Shown: positions 25,401-38,202 of the stretch, in pieces
How the letters are laid out: the number at the start of each line of letters is the position of its first letter
How positions within the stretch are numbered: position 1 is the stretch's first letter
Source of the DNA: Sipunculus nudus
Lineage: Eukaryota > Annelida > Sipuncula > Golfingiida > Sipunculidae
Length of the DNA: 64,000 nucleotides
NCBI GenBank assembly: GCA_026874595.1
Contig: CM049308.1
Span: forward strand, 37,027,527 to 37,091,526
Direction: 5' to 3'
Made by a program: the position numbers and the translations under genes
Notes under the pieces: model-generated
Seen by the model: only the letters and a program-made list of their open reading frames with translations
Databases searched by the model: none
What the model was told of the DNA's origin: nothing

Positions 25401-25606
25401 TTTGCAGGTTTATACATCGTGGACACTTTTCTCGATTTTATGACAGGTGGCACCACCTACATTCACGTTTACGCTGCAGACATCCATGCTAATATGCAAC
25501 ACACCTCACTCTATTCCCCTTGCCACTTAATCCATGCCTCACTTCACCCGTCCCACTCTGATTTCTGTGGATACACAGTTGCTTGTCGACTACCCATATT
25601 CTAGTT
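22452..25606 (+). repeat. Family D tandem array, ~277-bp unit, about 11 units
   Basis: The phrase 'tgacaggtggc(a/g)ccacctac' recurs near 22471, 22750, 23025, 23305, 23507, 23782, 24058, 24335, 24612, 24887, 25165 and 25442, a spacing of 275-280 bp apart from one shortened unit at 23305-23507. Each unit has two half-units, each with a GGTGGCGCCACCT-type palindrome and an 'ATATCTC.GGA' phrase. The array ends with the D right end: a degenerate hairpin AGTTG-CTTGT-CGACT, then ACCCATATTCTAGTT. No left terminus is visible. Several long frames cross the units but are not conserved between them. Confidence 0.8.
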
Positions 25607-25778
25607 TTAAAATGTCCTAGTCTGAAACTTGCAGGTCCGAAATGTTCATTTTGCTGAAATCATAATGACTAAGGTAGATATGCAGGACTTAAGAGGATCA
25701 ATATTAAGTTTTAAAAATAAATCTTCATTCATACTCCCAAACTTGGCACAGGTTCGCATTAGGCCTGTAGGCCTTGTT
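25607..25778 (+). repeat. Family B-type right end behind the D array
   Basis: About 170 bp ending in CACAGGTTCGC, then AGGCCT-GT-AGGCCT, then TTGTT, a perfect family B terminus. The text before it (starting 'ttaaaatgtcctagtctgaaac') differs from other B copies but recurs behind another D element at 29252-29423, so this is a B subfamily that contained D. Confidence 0.7.
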
Positions 25779-25994
25779 TATAAAAATAATTGTTTCATCA
25801 GTTGTTGAAGACTGGTCTGAACCAGCTGCAAATGTTCAGTCATGCCTAGTGTTACTCTTTTGCCCTGAACCTTCAACTGATGTGCTTTATGCATACAAAT
25901 CTTCCTTCCCTTCCCAAAAATTTTAACAACATTTTCAATCATTTCCTTCTAAATAAGTCAACAGTTGTAAAAATTAGGCCATTATCTCATGCTT

Positions 25995-26029
25995 GTCAGC
26001 TGAGCGTCATGACTCATGGGTCACTTGTT
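25995..26029 (+). repeat. Family A right-end fragment
   Basis: GTCAGCTGAGCG is followed by TGACTCATGGGTCA (near-palindrome) and CTTGTT, the family A 3' end. No left end is found in the ~200 bp before it, so it is truncated or very short. Confidence 0.6.
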
Positions 26030-27017
26030 GTTTACACAATAATTCTCATTTCGCAAATATCGTGGATTTGAAATCCCTGTAAACAAAAGACATTCAGAGT
26101 ATGCAGGAATTAAGCTTTCTGTGGTGCCCCATATGTTGAACAATGCCTTAAAGAAAGGTTAATTATAAGAGTTTTAATTGAGTCAAATGATTATTAAATA
26201 GTGTCTTTACTGAACTTGATCAATAATTGACAGTTTGACTTGATAACATGCATGCTGCATGCAATGTCTGTTTTCAAGTATCTCATGAACAGTTGCAGTT
26301 TTTTCAGTTCAAAATCTTACAGGAATATTTACAATGTGATTGCTGTGTAATTTTGAGCTGCAGGTGGCTTCACATTTGTGGAGTTATTTTCTTTTGTGCT
26401 AAAATTGTGCTTTAGCTCAAATGATCTTTTTCCACTTTAGTTGAAAAGAGAAAATAAGTTGAAAGGATTAAAATGTCTAATTCTCATATCAAGGTAAGTA
26501 ATTATTTAGAGCAAATAAAATCAGAAAAAATAGCAAGAAGTTACTTTAATTATTTCCAGAATTGTCTCCCTGTTAATTTAAATTTAAGAATTAAAATGTC
26601 ATTCCAAAATAATTTAATGTCTGTCAGCAAATACTGCAGAATTGCTGCCGCTATTTAATAGATATGTGACTGGCAAACTGATATATACTTATAAATATCA
26701 GTATTATATTACTGATTTAACTTGTTTTATATCATGATAACACAATATCATGTAAAGTGCAAGGAGAGAATGGTAGAGACCCAGGTCTTATTGTAAATAT
26801 TGTCTCAAATCTTAATCTGTACTGCTACAAAGCACAATCACTTTGTGCTATTTATAATTTAACCCTCCTCCTTGGAGCCTCAAACTCAGTTGAGCAGAGA
26901 CCTTGCTTCTATGAACCCCCAAGCATGCTGTTTGCATGAATTATTGACAAGAGAATTGAACAAATAAGGTGGTTCACAAATGACCTGTCTATGCAGTGTG
27001 AAAACTATTTTTAGCCA

Positions 27018-27020
<3 letters not shown>
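26030..27020 (+). other. Intron sequence, nothing recognised
   Basis: AT-rich unique-looking text without a supported feature. Confidence 0.5.

Positions 27021-27066
<46 letters not shown>
27021..27066. repeat. AT dinucleotide microsatellite
   Basis: Twenty-three AT units in a row. The Ile/Tyr-repeat frame on the minus strand across it is an artefact. Confidence 0.95.
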
Positions 27067-27069
<3 letters not shown>

Positions 27070-27107
27070 TTGAACATGATATGTTTTCATTGCAGGTGAA
27101 CATTTTT

Positions 27108-28471
27108 AGCTCAGCGGACTATAAGTCATCTGAGCTATAGTCGTGGTCCATGGTCAGTCATCCGTCTGTCGTGCCGCCCGTCCGTCCGTAGATGTGGCAC
27201 GTTTTGAAACCGTAAGACCTAGGAATCCAAAATTCAGCATAATGTTAGATGCCCCAAAGATCTCCTACCAGGCCAAAAACTGGGTCTTTGTGACTTCGTT
27301 CTTTTGAGAAATTAAGGAAAAACCTCAATTTTTTTTTTAAAACCTATTTTCACACTTCAGGACGGCCTCATATCAAAACCACTCATCGGTTTTTCTTCAT
27401 ATTTACCATAAATATTCCTCTATATATTTCCTATGTACATGCCAGAAATTATGTCTGTATTATATAATTTTAAAAAGTTATGGGCCCAAACATAATGGAT
27501 TTTGTAAAAAATCAGGAAAGATATTTGTTTACTTAACACAAAACATGTTAAAGCTATGGACTTTTTTTTCCAGTAATATAACTTTAATTAATCAAAATTA
27601 AATTGTATACCCAAAATTAGATTAAAATCTTTTAAATTTTTTAAAATATTAACAAAAATAAAAAATTGGTACCTTAAGTTTTGCCCAACTTTTGAAAGTA
27701 CTGTGGATTTAATTTTCACAGCATGTTTTTGTAAGCATTTCAACTGTTAACACCAAAAATTTGAAACCAGTTGATCAAAAACTGTAGATTTTATTCAAGT
27801 TTTCAAGCACCATGTATTATATTGTTTACATCTTGCAAGAAATCAGCTCCCCAGCTTCAGCTCTCAGTTCCTAAAATTTGGTATACAATTAGATGTTTCC
27901 TAAATCCCCTACCATGCCAAGAATTTGGTCACTAGGACTTAATACCTTCGAGATATTAATGAAAAACTTCATTTTTCCATTAAAAACCCATTGTTACACT
28001 TCAAGACTGCCTAATATCAAAACCACTGATCTGACTGTAATCATATATAATATACATATTTTTCTGTACATTCTCTATGCACATGCCAAAAATGATGTCA
28101 TTATTGCGTAATTGTTTTAAGTTATGGGCCCAAACATAATGCACTTTGTAAAAAATCAGGAAATATATTTACTCCCTTAACAAGGGGATTGCTGAAGCTA
28201 GAGATTTTTTATTCAGGGATGTAACATTATTTAATCAAGATTCAATTTAATACCCGAAATTAGTTCTGAATTTTTTAGTAATTAATATAAATATAAAATT
28301 AATACCTTAAATTTTGCCCAACTTTGACCATGGCACGTTTGTTTTCTGTGGGCACTGTTGATATAATTTCCATATCATGCACACATAAGGATTTCAGCTT
28401 TGTAGTTTAGAAAGCTGACAGAAATTGGCCAAAAATTGTAGCTTTTATTAATGTTTTTATGATACCATGTG
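27108..28471 (+). mobile_element. Family A left part of a mosaic element
   Basis: Begins after TTTTT with AGCTCAGCGGACT / AGTCATCTGAGCT and a GTCC-rich stretch. It follows the same text as the A copies at 771 and 51918 ('gatctcctaccagg', 'cataatggattttgtaaaaaatcagg') up to a 'gataccatgt' phrase. The family A text then stops; no A right end follows. Family D text starts within 30-40 bp. Confidence 0.65.
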
Positions 28472-28500
28472 AGACCTTGGCTCTCTCCAGCCCCTCTTGA

Positions 28501-29251
28501 GTCACATGTATGTTGGACAGCTCTCTTGATTTTATGACGGGTGGAGCCACTTACATTCAGGTTTACTCTGCAGACATCCAAGCTCATATCTCGGGAACCG
28601 TTTGACCGATTGGGCCAAAATTTTGCATGTGTATAGATCGCACATAGCTCTTCATCGTTGGCAAAACTGGTGGCGCCACCTGCAACCACTTATGCACAGG
28701 GTCCATCTGTTCACCTGCCTTGGGATAAAATCACTCATATCTCAGCAGTGGTTTGACTTATCCAACCAAAATTTTGCAGGTTTATACATTCTGGACAGCT
28801 TTCTCGATTTTATGACAGGTGGCGCCACCTACATTCACGTTTACTCTGCAGACATCCAAGCTCATATGTTGGGAACCATTTGACTGATTGGGCCAAAATT
28901 TTGCTTGTGTATAGTTCTCACATAGCTCTTCATCATAGGGGAAAATGGTGGCGCCACCTGCAACGACTTATGCACAGCGTCCATCTGTTCATCTGCCTTG
29001 GGATAAAATCACTCATATCTCAGCAGTTGTTTGACTTATCCACCTGAAATTTTGCAGGTTTATATATTCTGGACAATTACTTGATTTTATGACAGGTGGC
29101 ACCACATTCACGTTTACACTGCAGACATACATGCTAATATGCAACACACCTCACTATTCCCCTTGCCACTTAATCCATGCCTCACTTCACCCGTCCCACT
29201 CTGATTTTTGCGGATACACATAGTCGCTTGTCGACTACCCATATTCTAGTT
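28501..29251 (+). repeat. Family D segment, about 2.5 units plus right end
   Basis: The same 277-bp unit as the 22.5-25.6 kb array, with GGTGGCGCCACCT palindromes at about 28670, 28819 and 28949. It is followed by the D terminus with a good hairpin, AGTCG-CTTGT-CGACT (29222-29236), and TTCTAGTT. Confidence 0.75.
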
Positions 29252-29423
29252 TTAAAATGTCCTAGTCTGAAACTTGCAGGTCTGAAATGTCTATTTTGCT
29301 ATAATAATAATGACTAAGGTAAATATGCAGGACTTGAGAGGATCAATATTAAATTTTAAAAATAAACCTCCATTCATACTCCCAAACTTTGCACAGGTTC
29401 GCATTAGGCCTGTAGGCCTTGTT
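29252..29423 (+). repeat. Family B-type right end behind D segment
   Basis: Near copy of 25607-25778, again directly after the D terminus. It ends in CACAGGTTCGC, AGGCCT-GT-AGGCCT and TTGTT. The sequence after it differs from the other copy. Confidence 0.7.
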
Positions 29424-30578
29424 TAATTCTTATACAGATGTAAATATTGGTAAAGGTCTCTGCACTGAATGTTTTCTAGGTTTCTTTGCATATTTACCAG
29501 CACCAACACATGACATGGATACTTCTTTGCTGTGACAGCCACTAGTAAAGTGATACTTGATCATGCTGTCACACATGTCATGTTCACACTGCATATTTCC
29601 ACAATTTGCAAATACTGGCCATCATTTAAAATTCTGGTAATTAGGAACATGACACACTGATAAACAGTGAGTCTGATAAAGTATTCAAACATCAATATCA
29701 ACCAATAACATCAGTTTAAAGGGCTCAAGCAAAATGTCAAGACAGTGAGGAATTTATTCAGACAGCCATATGGCATATTGATGAACATGTGCTTGTTTTA
29801 CCCAGTGTATTCAATATAGATTTTGCCTTGAGCTCAAGGTAGACTGACCGACCATGACCTGAGGAAATTGTTTCTTACAGCATCACAAAATATTCTAGTC
29901 TTATTGATTTTTGTGACTTTGCATGTCAAGAGTGTTTGTTTTGCAAATATAAACCATGTTTAGTTGGTAGAAATAAACAAATATTCTACATTGATGTTCA
30001 GTGGATTAATTTGGTACACTTCAGCTCATCTAGAATTCAGAACAAACCTGAGGCACTCGCTGTTTATCCATGAGTCATGATATGAAGTCCCTTTCCTCAG
30101 CTTTCTAAACAGATACCTCAAACAATAACTGTAAAATACCATGAGAGTTTGTTTTTCAGTGAGGGCAGTTACAGAGCTTTCTGAAACAAAATGGTATTTT
30201 AACTTCACCAAAGTAAGGGAAGAAGGAACTCTTTTCTGAAGTATTAACCTTGAAACAATTTGCCTCAAGAAAGCAGGGGTAAGATCAAGGCATTTTTATT
30301 GTAGTATCATTTTTCCACTCACCATTTTGCAGTTTATTGCTAATAATTTTAGGGATAGCTTTGTGGAGAATGGTTTATATTGATTATATGCATGCGATTT
30401 AAAAAAGAAATTGTTTTTGTGAAAAGTGAGTTTGTAAAATTCATTTTAATGGCCCTCGCAGGGCAGTGATGTTGGCATGGTTCACAAGTCAAAGAAGTAC
30501 TATATTATCTTGATAAAACCCTCAAAAGGCACTTGTTTACCTTTAAATAACTTAACAGACTCACTCAGACCTGCTTCT
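29424..30578 (+). other. Intron sequence, nothing recognised
   Basis: Unique-looking AT-rich text. An 80-residue minus-strand frame at 30026-30268 has no recognisable motif and is not supported as a gene. Confidence 0.45.
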
Positions 30579-32443
30579 TGCAAACCTGTAAGCTTATGTC
30601 ATGATGTGGTGTCATCTGTTCATACTACCAGTATCTCAGGAATGGCAAGATCTAGTATGACCAAATTTTATGTAAAATTCTGTCACATATGAATTGTGGT
30701 ATTTAGGTTTTTGTGGAGCCTGCTGCATCATCTTTTGTCTTGTAGTGAAAACCTAGAATTTTAATCATCCTCTCCGAAATTGTCCTCTCCCTCTCCAAAA
30801 CTGTAAAGCCAAATTGTTAAATATTTCACACTAATGATTCCAGGAACAGGCTCTCTCAAGTTTCCTTGAGTGGTTCCAATTCAGTAAAATTTAGTTAAAT
30901 ATCAAGTAATCTATAACATTACATTGTTAACTTAAACTTATTTCTTATGAATTTGTTACATCTGATTTGTCCACTGGGGAATAGATATGACAGCTCCCTT
31001 ATCTGGCGATACTGCAGTACTGGATTAGAACATTGCGATATACTAGGGATAATGCTAGAGCAATAGGTAAACACCAGTAGCCAGATCAAAGAGCTGTCAC
31101 ACACAGGTGCAAGGTTTCTTATCAAGATTGCAAGCAACATTGGATGGGCCTCACATTCGAATTATACTGGGTTACACCATTTAATTATAATGCCATGGTA
31201 TCTGTAGTCATTAGCATAGTGCCAATATTGTTCAAGTTTGGCAACAGGTCAATATTATGTCTTAGAATTTGTCTAGAAAATGCTTCAGAACAATGCCAGG
31301 ATTTGAAGGACTTGTGCTACCATTTGGCTGCTGCTTTAAAACTGCTGTAGGTATTGCATTTTCATGCTTCGTTCAGTTTTGTGATGTCTTTACAATAATG
31401 TTTGCATGTCTCTACATCCAGTATAGCTTACTTATACACAAGACTGATGGTGCCACCTACCAATTGTTTTGATTAACAATGCACATATCTCAGACGTTGT
31501 TTTATGTATATAGCTGAAATGTTGCAGGTCCAAATATCTTTGATAGCTTTCTAGCACACAAGCCTGATGTCTCTAGCTTCCTCCACTTTTGATCAGTGTA
31601 CACCAGTTCACATGTCTAAGGAGTGTTTACACTCATCAGTCTTGCATTTTGCACATCCAAACATCTTTGAAGGTTTTTACCTTGTAGTTTACACTATCAC
31701 AAGATTGGTGGCATCACCTACAAATATGTTTGGCTGCCATCAATATGTGCTTCTATTTGAATGAAAATCATAAGTATCTCATTCTCATTCATCTTAGTTA
31801 CCAGTATCCACTGCCTGTAGCATATGGCATCACCTATGTTGCATGTTAATAGTTATGGGTCACAAGACAATGTTTATTTAAAGGTGGTATTTTCAAAGTC
31901 AAGCTATACTTTTGGCATCTCTGATGCCAGAAATTTTGAGGGCTCTCATATTCCATACCTGAGAGCTGCAGTTGCTTGTTGACTGCCTATATTCTAGTTC
32001 CAACCAGTCAATGATAATAAGTCAAAGCAAATTTTAAATTGTGGGCTTATCACCAGAAATGATAGAACACTGTGGAAGTTAGGGAAGAGTAAACAAAATA
32101 CCTTGGTTTTCCCTTAACCTTTCTGCAAACAATATGGTGGTGTATCTGCTTATTGCACTTGCTGAACCCATTGTGGATAAACCTTTTTGTATGGAGAACA
32201 GATGTGCAATCTATCAATTAAATGATAATGTTTTTCGGTTGTCTGATAATACTACATCAGGCTTAGGTAAAATACAAGTTTGTGCATGTACTTGGTAGTT
32301 GTACTCAAGCTCAAATGTTTTACGTTTGTACATGTACTTAAATTGTCACACAGTCAAATAATAGACAAGTATAATGTATGCAAAGGATTATACATGATGT
32401 ATATTCCATAAGACAGGTTCACATTGGTCTTGTTGGACTTGTT
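30579..32443 (+). mobile_element. Old, diverged family B copy with nested D-like end
   Basis: The left end is decayed (GCAAACCTGTAAGCTTATG). The right end is also decayed (GACAGGTTCACATTGGTCTTGTTGGACTTGTT split by the weakened hairpin). The core contains 'aaattgttaaatatttcacac' and 'tggtgccacctac' phrases. At 31969-31999 a D-like terminus (AGTTG-CTTGT-TGACT, then ATTCTAGTT) suggests a nested element. The higher divergence suggests an older insertion than the other B copies. Confidence 0.5.
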
Positions 32444-33114
32444 TTTACAGATAATGATTAAGAAAAATAAAAAAAAATTTGCTAAGCTGTATAGCAATAT
32501 ATGAAGATCATATTTATTTTTACTTTGATTCTTGACAGAGCCATCTATAAAAGTATTGGTTCATGCCAAGGCTATCAATAATTGTATTAATGATCTTACA
32601 TCAATCAATATACTGATTTTGTACATCAAGCCTAGCACAAGCACTATTTATAGCTGATCATTTCAGCTGCACTGCAGGAGACACAGCAGGTGACACAAGT
32701 CATATCAGTGATGTCTCATGCAGTCTGAATTTCAAAGAACATCACCTGAATAAGACCAGGATCAATCTGCATGAAATCAAATGCCAAAATGTGTTTTCAT
32801 TCAGATGTGGTCAGACCACCAATATATTTTCCATTACTCCATCAGATGACATTTAAAGGGACATTTGGACTCCGCTTTTACTCAATATCATGTATGTAAA
32901 ATCCAGTGAGAGCTTGGGATCTGATATTCAGAGAACTGGCTTCCTGAAACTAGTAGCTGTCATCAGACAGGGACCCAGGGTCATAATACTACCAGGGAAC
33001 AACATCAGGAAGGAAGGATTTGGTTGGATAACTCTTGACATTTCATAAATCATATTTCCTACAAATGCATATTTTCTATTTTAAACAAGCCCAGGCAACA
33101 AAATTTATGAAGGT

Positions 33115-33127
33115 GGGGGGGGGGGGG
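33115..33127. repeat. Poly-G run
   Basis: Thirteen consecutive G residues after 'tgaaggt'. Confidence 0.9.
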
Positions 33128-33209
33128 TTCCATTAAGAAGGAGGGTCACAAGTCCCAATGAACCTGAAAAAAAATTAGCTCCACATCATGTCCACATGCT
33201 GGCAGATCA

Positions 33210-33210
<1 letters not shown>

Positions 33211-33240
<30 letters not shown>

Positions 33241-33241
33241 C
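33211..33241. repeat. TG/TA compound microsatellite
   Basis: (TG)n runs directly into (TA)n over about 31 bp. Confidence 0.9.
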
Positions 33242-35031
33242 ACCGTATTTATGCATGTATAAGACGGCCCCCCAATGTTCAGCCTCAAATTTCAGTTCAA
33301 ATTATTTTTCAGCATCTTAGGTTGGAGCTGCCAGCTACTGAGGATCACTTTGTTAGCATAATGATCACCTTAAAACTGATGATTGAAATGGGATTTTATA
33401 ATTTTTTATTCTTAAAATGGTCAGTTTTTTTTTATGATAATACAAGTGAAAACAGGAAAGTAATATAGAAAGGTATGGAGCAGACCAAAACGGAATTAAT
33501 TTAACATATCAAAGAATGAGTATTATGCAACAATTCAAATTAATATCATAAGAGACATCAAAGGGTCAATTTTAGGGCCCAAATTTGGGTAATGAATTAT
33601 TATCAAGGAGATGGCACCCACTAAGAATTAACATGTCAAGAGAATGTGCATTACAGGGCATTGACACCTTCCTCTTTAAAAAAGATAAATTTATTTCAAA
33701 GAAATGTCAGGCTTCTGCATAATTTGAGGGAGATCACCCCGAACACCCAGTGCGTATCAGCGTCCACATCCACAAGTTGTTTAAGGTAGACAAGTGACAA
33801 TGATGCTCTACTTTTTATTATTCCGTGTTAATCTTAAACTATCGTAAATTACATTTTCCTGGCCTGTCCACAACCATGTCACAGTCATCAAATTTTTCCA
33901 CAAAATATATCACCTTTGCATAAATGACGTCGGTCAGGTCCGAATTTATTCCGTTGTACTAGTGAGGAAGGAAAAACGAAATTAGGTAATGACCCAGTAG
34001 GACTTTGGTGAACTAAGTTATTTTATGAATTTTAACTGTGTGCAGGTTCAATGATACCTTGCAGATACCAGGGTTTGCATTCGTTAATGTTTAATAGATC
34101 ATTTCCCAAGAGGATATACGCACCAAATCCCAGGTTTTGTTATAAATTGTGAGGAAATTCATCATATTTATATCCCGCAGAAACTCGGTCCCTTTCTTGA
34201 ACTTTGTTGACCCGTTATAATACATTCATGTTATGACGTAGTCCAATAAAACAAGCTTGACAAACATTGAATTTCACGTCACCTGAGGAAAGGCCGCTAC
34301 ATATTTATAATTATAACATGCTACTGGTTGTCTTGTAATCAAAGTGCCATGTGCGAATCTCTGTGTATGTCAGTGTGCAAGCCAGTTGACAATGTCCACA
34401 TTCACTGGACTTGTGAACATTTTACGCGGTAAATACAGCACCATATGAAAAAATCATACTTGTATTAATATGCATATTATGTGTGTGGATGGCATTAGCA
34501 AGTTCCCAGCATCCCTTGTGTGAGCGCTGTACTCTCGGATCTTGAGTACATGGGTAAGCCCCACAAGCTGATAGCGGCATCGACAATTATATCTCTGTGT
34601 ACCTGTTTAAAGTGAATTGCCATGATATTTTTGGCAAATTCCGTCTGTGATCGCGGGAAATCACTGGCTCTACTGTAAGAAGGGCTTTCATATATTGATT
34701 CCGTTAAAATTCCTGTGTCAATTCGGCAAGGGCAAACCTTTTCTTATCAATTATTTAATTATGTGTGCATGTAAATCTGATGTATAAACGATAAATTTAA
34801 ACAAAAACAAAGCACTGTGATGTTCTTTATTGAGTGTACATTACCACCATATGGACATGAACAACAATATTCACGCCGTCCAGTTCGACCGACGTAATAA
34901 TGCTGATTGCCGTAAATTATCCTTGGCGGCCCTGAGGACGCTGAAAAACTTGTACCCTTGTATAAGACGCCCCCCTTCTTTGCCAGATATTTTTAGGATA
35001 AAATTTGTTGTCCTGTACACAAACAAATACA

Positions 35032-35032
<1 letters not shown>

Positions 35033-35112
<80 letters not shown>
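35033..35112. repeat. TA-CA-TA compound microsatellite
   Basis: About 80 bp: (TA)n, then (CA)n from about 35072 to 35088, then (TA)n again. The open frames crossing it on both strands encode only Ile/Tyr/His/Thr repeats and are not genes. Confidence 0.95.
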
Positions 35113-35589
35113 AATGTCTCCTTTAATGTTCATTGACTTTGTATATACACACACAACCATTATGCAGTTGTGCCAGATCTCCTTCCTGTAACCACTGCTT
35201 TGAATAGGAAATTTCTCTGGACTTGACCACCAGGGGGTACAGAGCAAAGAATTGTTATGAAACCAATTAGAACGTGGAATCATCTTGTGCATCCAGCTCC
35301 AGATTTTAAACCTGTGACATCACTGTCATTGGTCTGATTACACCGATGCACTCGCTCACGTTGGTCTGGTGCTTGGCAGTGTTCCAGAACCTTTATTGTG
35401 CAATGTGTTCAAACAATGTGCCTTTTCTTTAGTCAGTAGTACATAGATAAAATATGGCAATATGTCATTCAAAAGAAGCCATTCCTAGCATTCAATTAAT
35501 CATTTTGATTGTATATATTTTGTATACTTTTCCTTAATATGCAGTATTGTCTACTTGCATTTGACAATTTGTTACATTGGCCAAGTCTA

Positions 35590-35915
35590 TGTAGTGAAAA
35601 CTTGAATCCTCCTGCTAACAGAGTCATCAGACTTGTTCCTGCTGTGTCACTTAGAACTGCAAATCACAGGTACTGCCAGCTTGCAGCAAATTATCTAACT
35701 AAATAATACCTTTCTGGCTGGCTATTTCATTGACTGGTAAGGTCCACCAGTTGTGGGATGGTCAGTGCCACATATCACTTCCTTTCTAAACTAACTAAGG
35801 TCTTTTCCAGTGATGTCAGTAGTAATTTGTGGTCTTTCCCAGAATTTTTCTCGATACAAACATGATTCCTTCTGTCATCACATATTGCAGGCTTCCAGCT
35901 GGTGTCTAATATCCC
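35590..35915 (+). repeat. Unclassified dispersed repeat, forward copy
   Basis: The order of phrases matches the reverse complement of about 40845-41165: 'ggtactgcca', 'tatttcattgactggtaa', 'ggtcagtg..catatcac', 'aactaaggtctttt-ccagtga', 'tggtctttcccagaat', 'ggcttccagctgg'. The family is not recognised; size fits a SINE or MITE. Confidence 0.55.
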
Positions 35916-36322
35916 TATTCAATTAGTCTTGATATTAATAGACCATCGTGAGTTCAACTAGACTTTCAAGAAATAGATCAAGAAGGAATGTTACCAAGCA
36001 CATGGGTCTGTACAAGAATAAACCCCCTCCCCCAAATTTTATATTACATGTACTTACATATACTCCGCAGTTCTCTTGGCAGTGTTAACAGAGAGTCATT
36101 AGATGTCATGCTTATTAAGTGGCTATGAACATGATCTGCAGTGCACAAGAAAGTACTTGCCAGAAGATTTAGTGTGGCTTTACCATCAAGTGTGAAATGC
36201 TGATTGAAAAACAGCAACTTCTGACTTTTCCCATATCTAATCTACTCATATTTCATATACATATTTCTCTATTTATTTCATATATACATACAAGAAATTA
36301 TGTCAGTATTGTTTAATTTTTT

Positions 36323-38202
36323 AGCTCAGCTGACTATCAGTCATGCTGAGCTATAGCAATCACTCTTTGTCCGTCGTTCGTCTGTCGGTTAACCAGGCAC
36401 AAATCGTAACCGCTGGACCTAGAATCTTGTAACTTTACATTCTGAGAGGTCAATGAAAAGTCTCCATGGAAACCTGAAATAAGGTTTCTGTTACCCATAT
36501 CCTTTGAGCTATGGGGCCCAAAATGAACCCCCAGAATAGTAAAAAATTTCATACAAAAAACTTCCAATATCTCATTAACTACATCACTGATGGTCATGAT
36601 TTTTGGCATACATATTGGTCATTAGATGTTCCATCAGTTCCTGCAGACTGGTGGCGCCACCTGTATTTTATATTTTTTACTTATTTTTGTCTCTATTTTT
36701 GAGACCTTTAAAATGTGAACATCTGTTAACAGGGCACAAATCGTAATGACTGGACCTAGAATCTTCATTCTTGACACAGTGAGAGACCTATGAAAAGTCT
36801 CCATGGAAACCAGAAATAAGGTCTCTGTTACCCATATCCTTTGAGCTATGGGGCCCCAAAGGACCCCCCAGAATAGTAAAAAAAATTCATACAAAAACTT
36901 CAATATCTCATTAACTACATCACTGATGGTCATGATTTTTGGCATACATATTGATCATGAGATGTTTCATCAGTTTCTGCAGACTGGTGGCGCCACCTGT
37001 ATTTTCTTATTTTTTGCAAATTGTTTTTTCAATTTATGAGACCTTTAAGAATTTGAACATCTGTTAACAGGGCACAAATCATAAAGACTGGACCTAGAAT
37101 CTTCATTCTTGATACAGTGAAAGACCTATGAAAAGTCTCCATGGAAACCTGAAATACAGTCTCTGTTACCCATATCCTTTGAGCTTTGGGGCTCCAAACT
37201 GACCCCCAGAATAATAAAAAATTTGATAAAAAAAAAAACTGCAACATCTCAATATCTACAACACTGATGGTCATGATTTTTGGCATACATATTGACCAAG
37301 AGGTGTTCTACAAGTTCCTGCAGACTGGTGGTGCCTACTGTATTTTTCAAATTTTTACAATTTTTTTGCTCTATTTTTGAGACCTTTAAGGATGTAGTTA
37401 TCTGTCGACAGGGTACAAATCATAATGACTGGATCAAGAATCTTCATTCTTGACACACAGGAAGACCCATGAAAAGTCTTCATGGAAACCTGAAATTAGG
37501 TCTCTGTTACCCATATCCTTTAAGCTGTATGGCTCCAAAATACCCCCAAGAATAATGAAAAATTTGATACAAAAACTGCAGTATCTCAATAACTACAACA
37601 CTGAAGGTCATGATTTTTGGCATACATATTGATCATGAGGTGTTCCATCAGTTTCTGCAGACCAGGTGTGCCACCTCTATTTTTTTAAATTTTTATTAAT
37701 TTTTTCTCTATTTTTGAGACCTTTAAAGATGTGGTTATCTGTCAACAGGGTACAAATCGTAACAACTGGACCTAGAATCTTCATTCTTGTCATGCAAGGA
37801 GGCCCATGAAAAGTGTCTGTGGAAACCTGAAATTAGGTCTCTGTTTCCCATATCCTTCAAGCTATAGGACTCGGAAGTATCCCTCAGAATAATGGAAAAT
37901 TTGATACAAAAGCTGATGTATCTGAACAACTAATGCAGAGATCACCATGATTCTTTGCATGGATATTGACCATTAAGTGTTTTTATTAGTTTCTGCAGAC
38001 TGGTGGAGCCACCTATATTTTTTTAAAGTTTACGCATTTTTTCTCAATTTTTGAGATATATAAATACAGACACAATCTTGGCCTGTTGGTTAACCTGTTT
38101 GATGCTTCAGTTGAACGAGGATATATTACCATTCAGATCATAAAATTTCCTTTTGTGAATCTCTTCCCAGTCAGCTGATTGCATGACCCATGGGTCACTT
38201 TT
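36323..38202 (+). mobile_element. Family A element with five ~340-bp core units
   Basis: The left end is AGCTCAGCTGACT / AGTCATGCTGAGCT after TTTTTT, then a short GTCC/GTCG-rich stretch. The core phrase 'ctgttaacagggcacaaatcgtaa' or a variant recurs near 36388, 36723, 37061, 37401 and 37739 (spacing 335-340 bp). Most units also carry GGTGGCGCCACCTGT or a decayed form. The right end is CAGCTGATTG, then TGACCCATGGGTCA, then a T run; the CTTG end has decayed to CTTT. Parallel frames across the units are repeats of one another and not genes. Confidence 0.72.

Larger units (their letters stand above)
32444..35589 (+). other. Mostly unique intron sequence with microsatellites
   Basis: There is no supported exon. 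Two short matches, 'tgtataagacggcccccc' (33257) and 'tgtataagacgcccccc' (34960), lie in the same orientation and may be ends of an old repeat. Simple repeats are listed separately. Confidence 0.45.

Noticed and set aside
22452-25606. Regularly spaced palindromes suggesting a CRISPR-like array
   Set aside because: The whole ~277-bp unit is repeated, including the supposed spacers, and the setting is an animal intron.
26886-27077. Minus-strand frame with a long Ile-Tyr repeat
   Set aside because: Produced by the AT microsatellite at 27021-27066.
34830-35292. Open frames of 72-99 codons across the TA/CA microsatellite
   Set aside because: Half of each translation is Ile/Tyr or Thr/His repeat, and frames run on both strands.
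36337-37929. Repeated 60-103 codon frames on both strands with similar translations
   Set aside because: They follow the 340-bp family A core units. Frames exist on both strands and break at indels, as expected of non-coding repeats.
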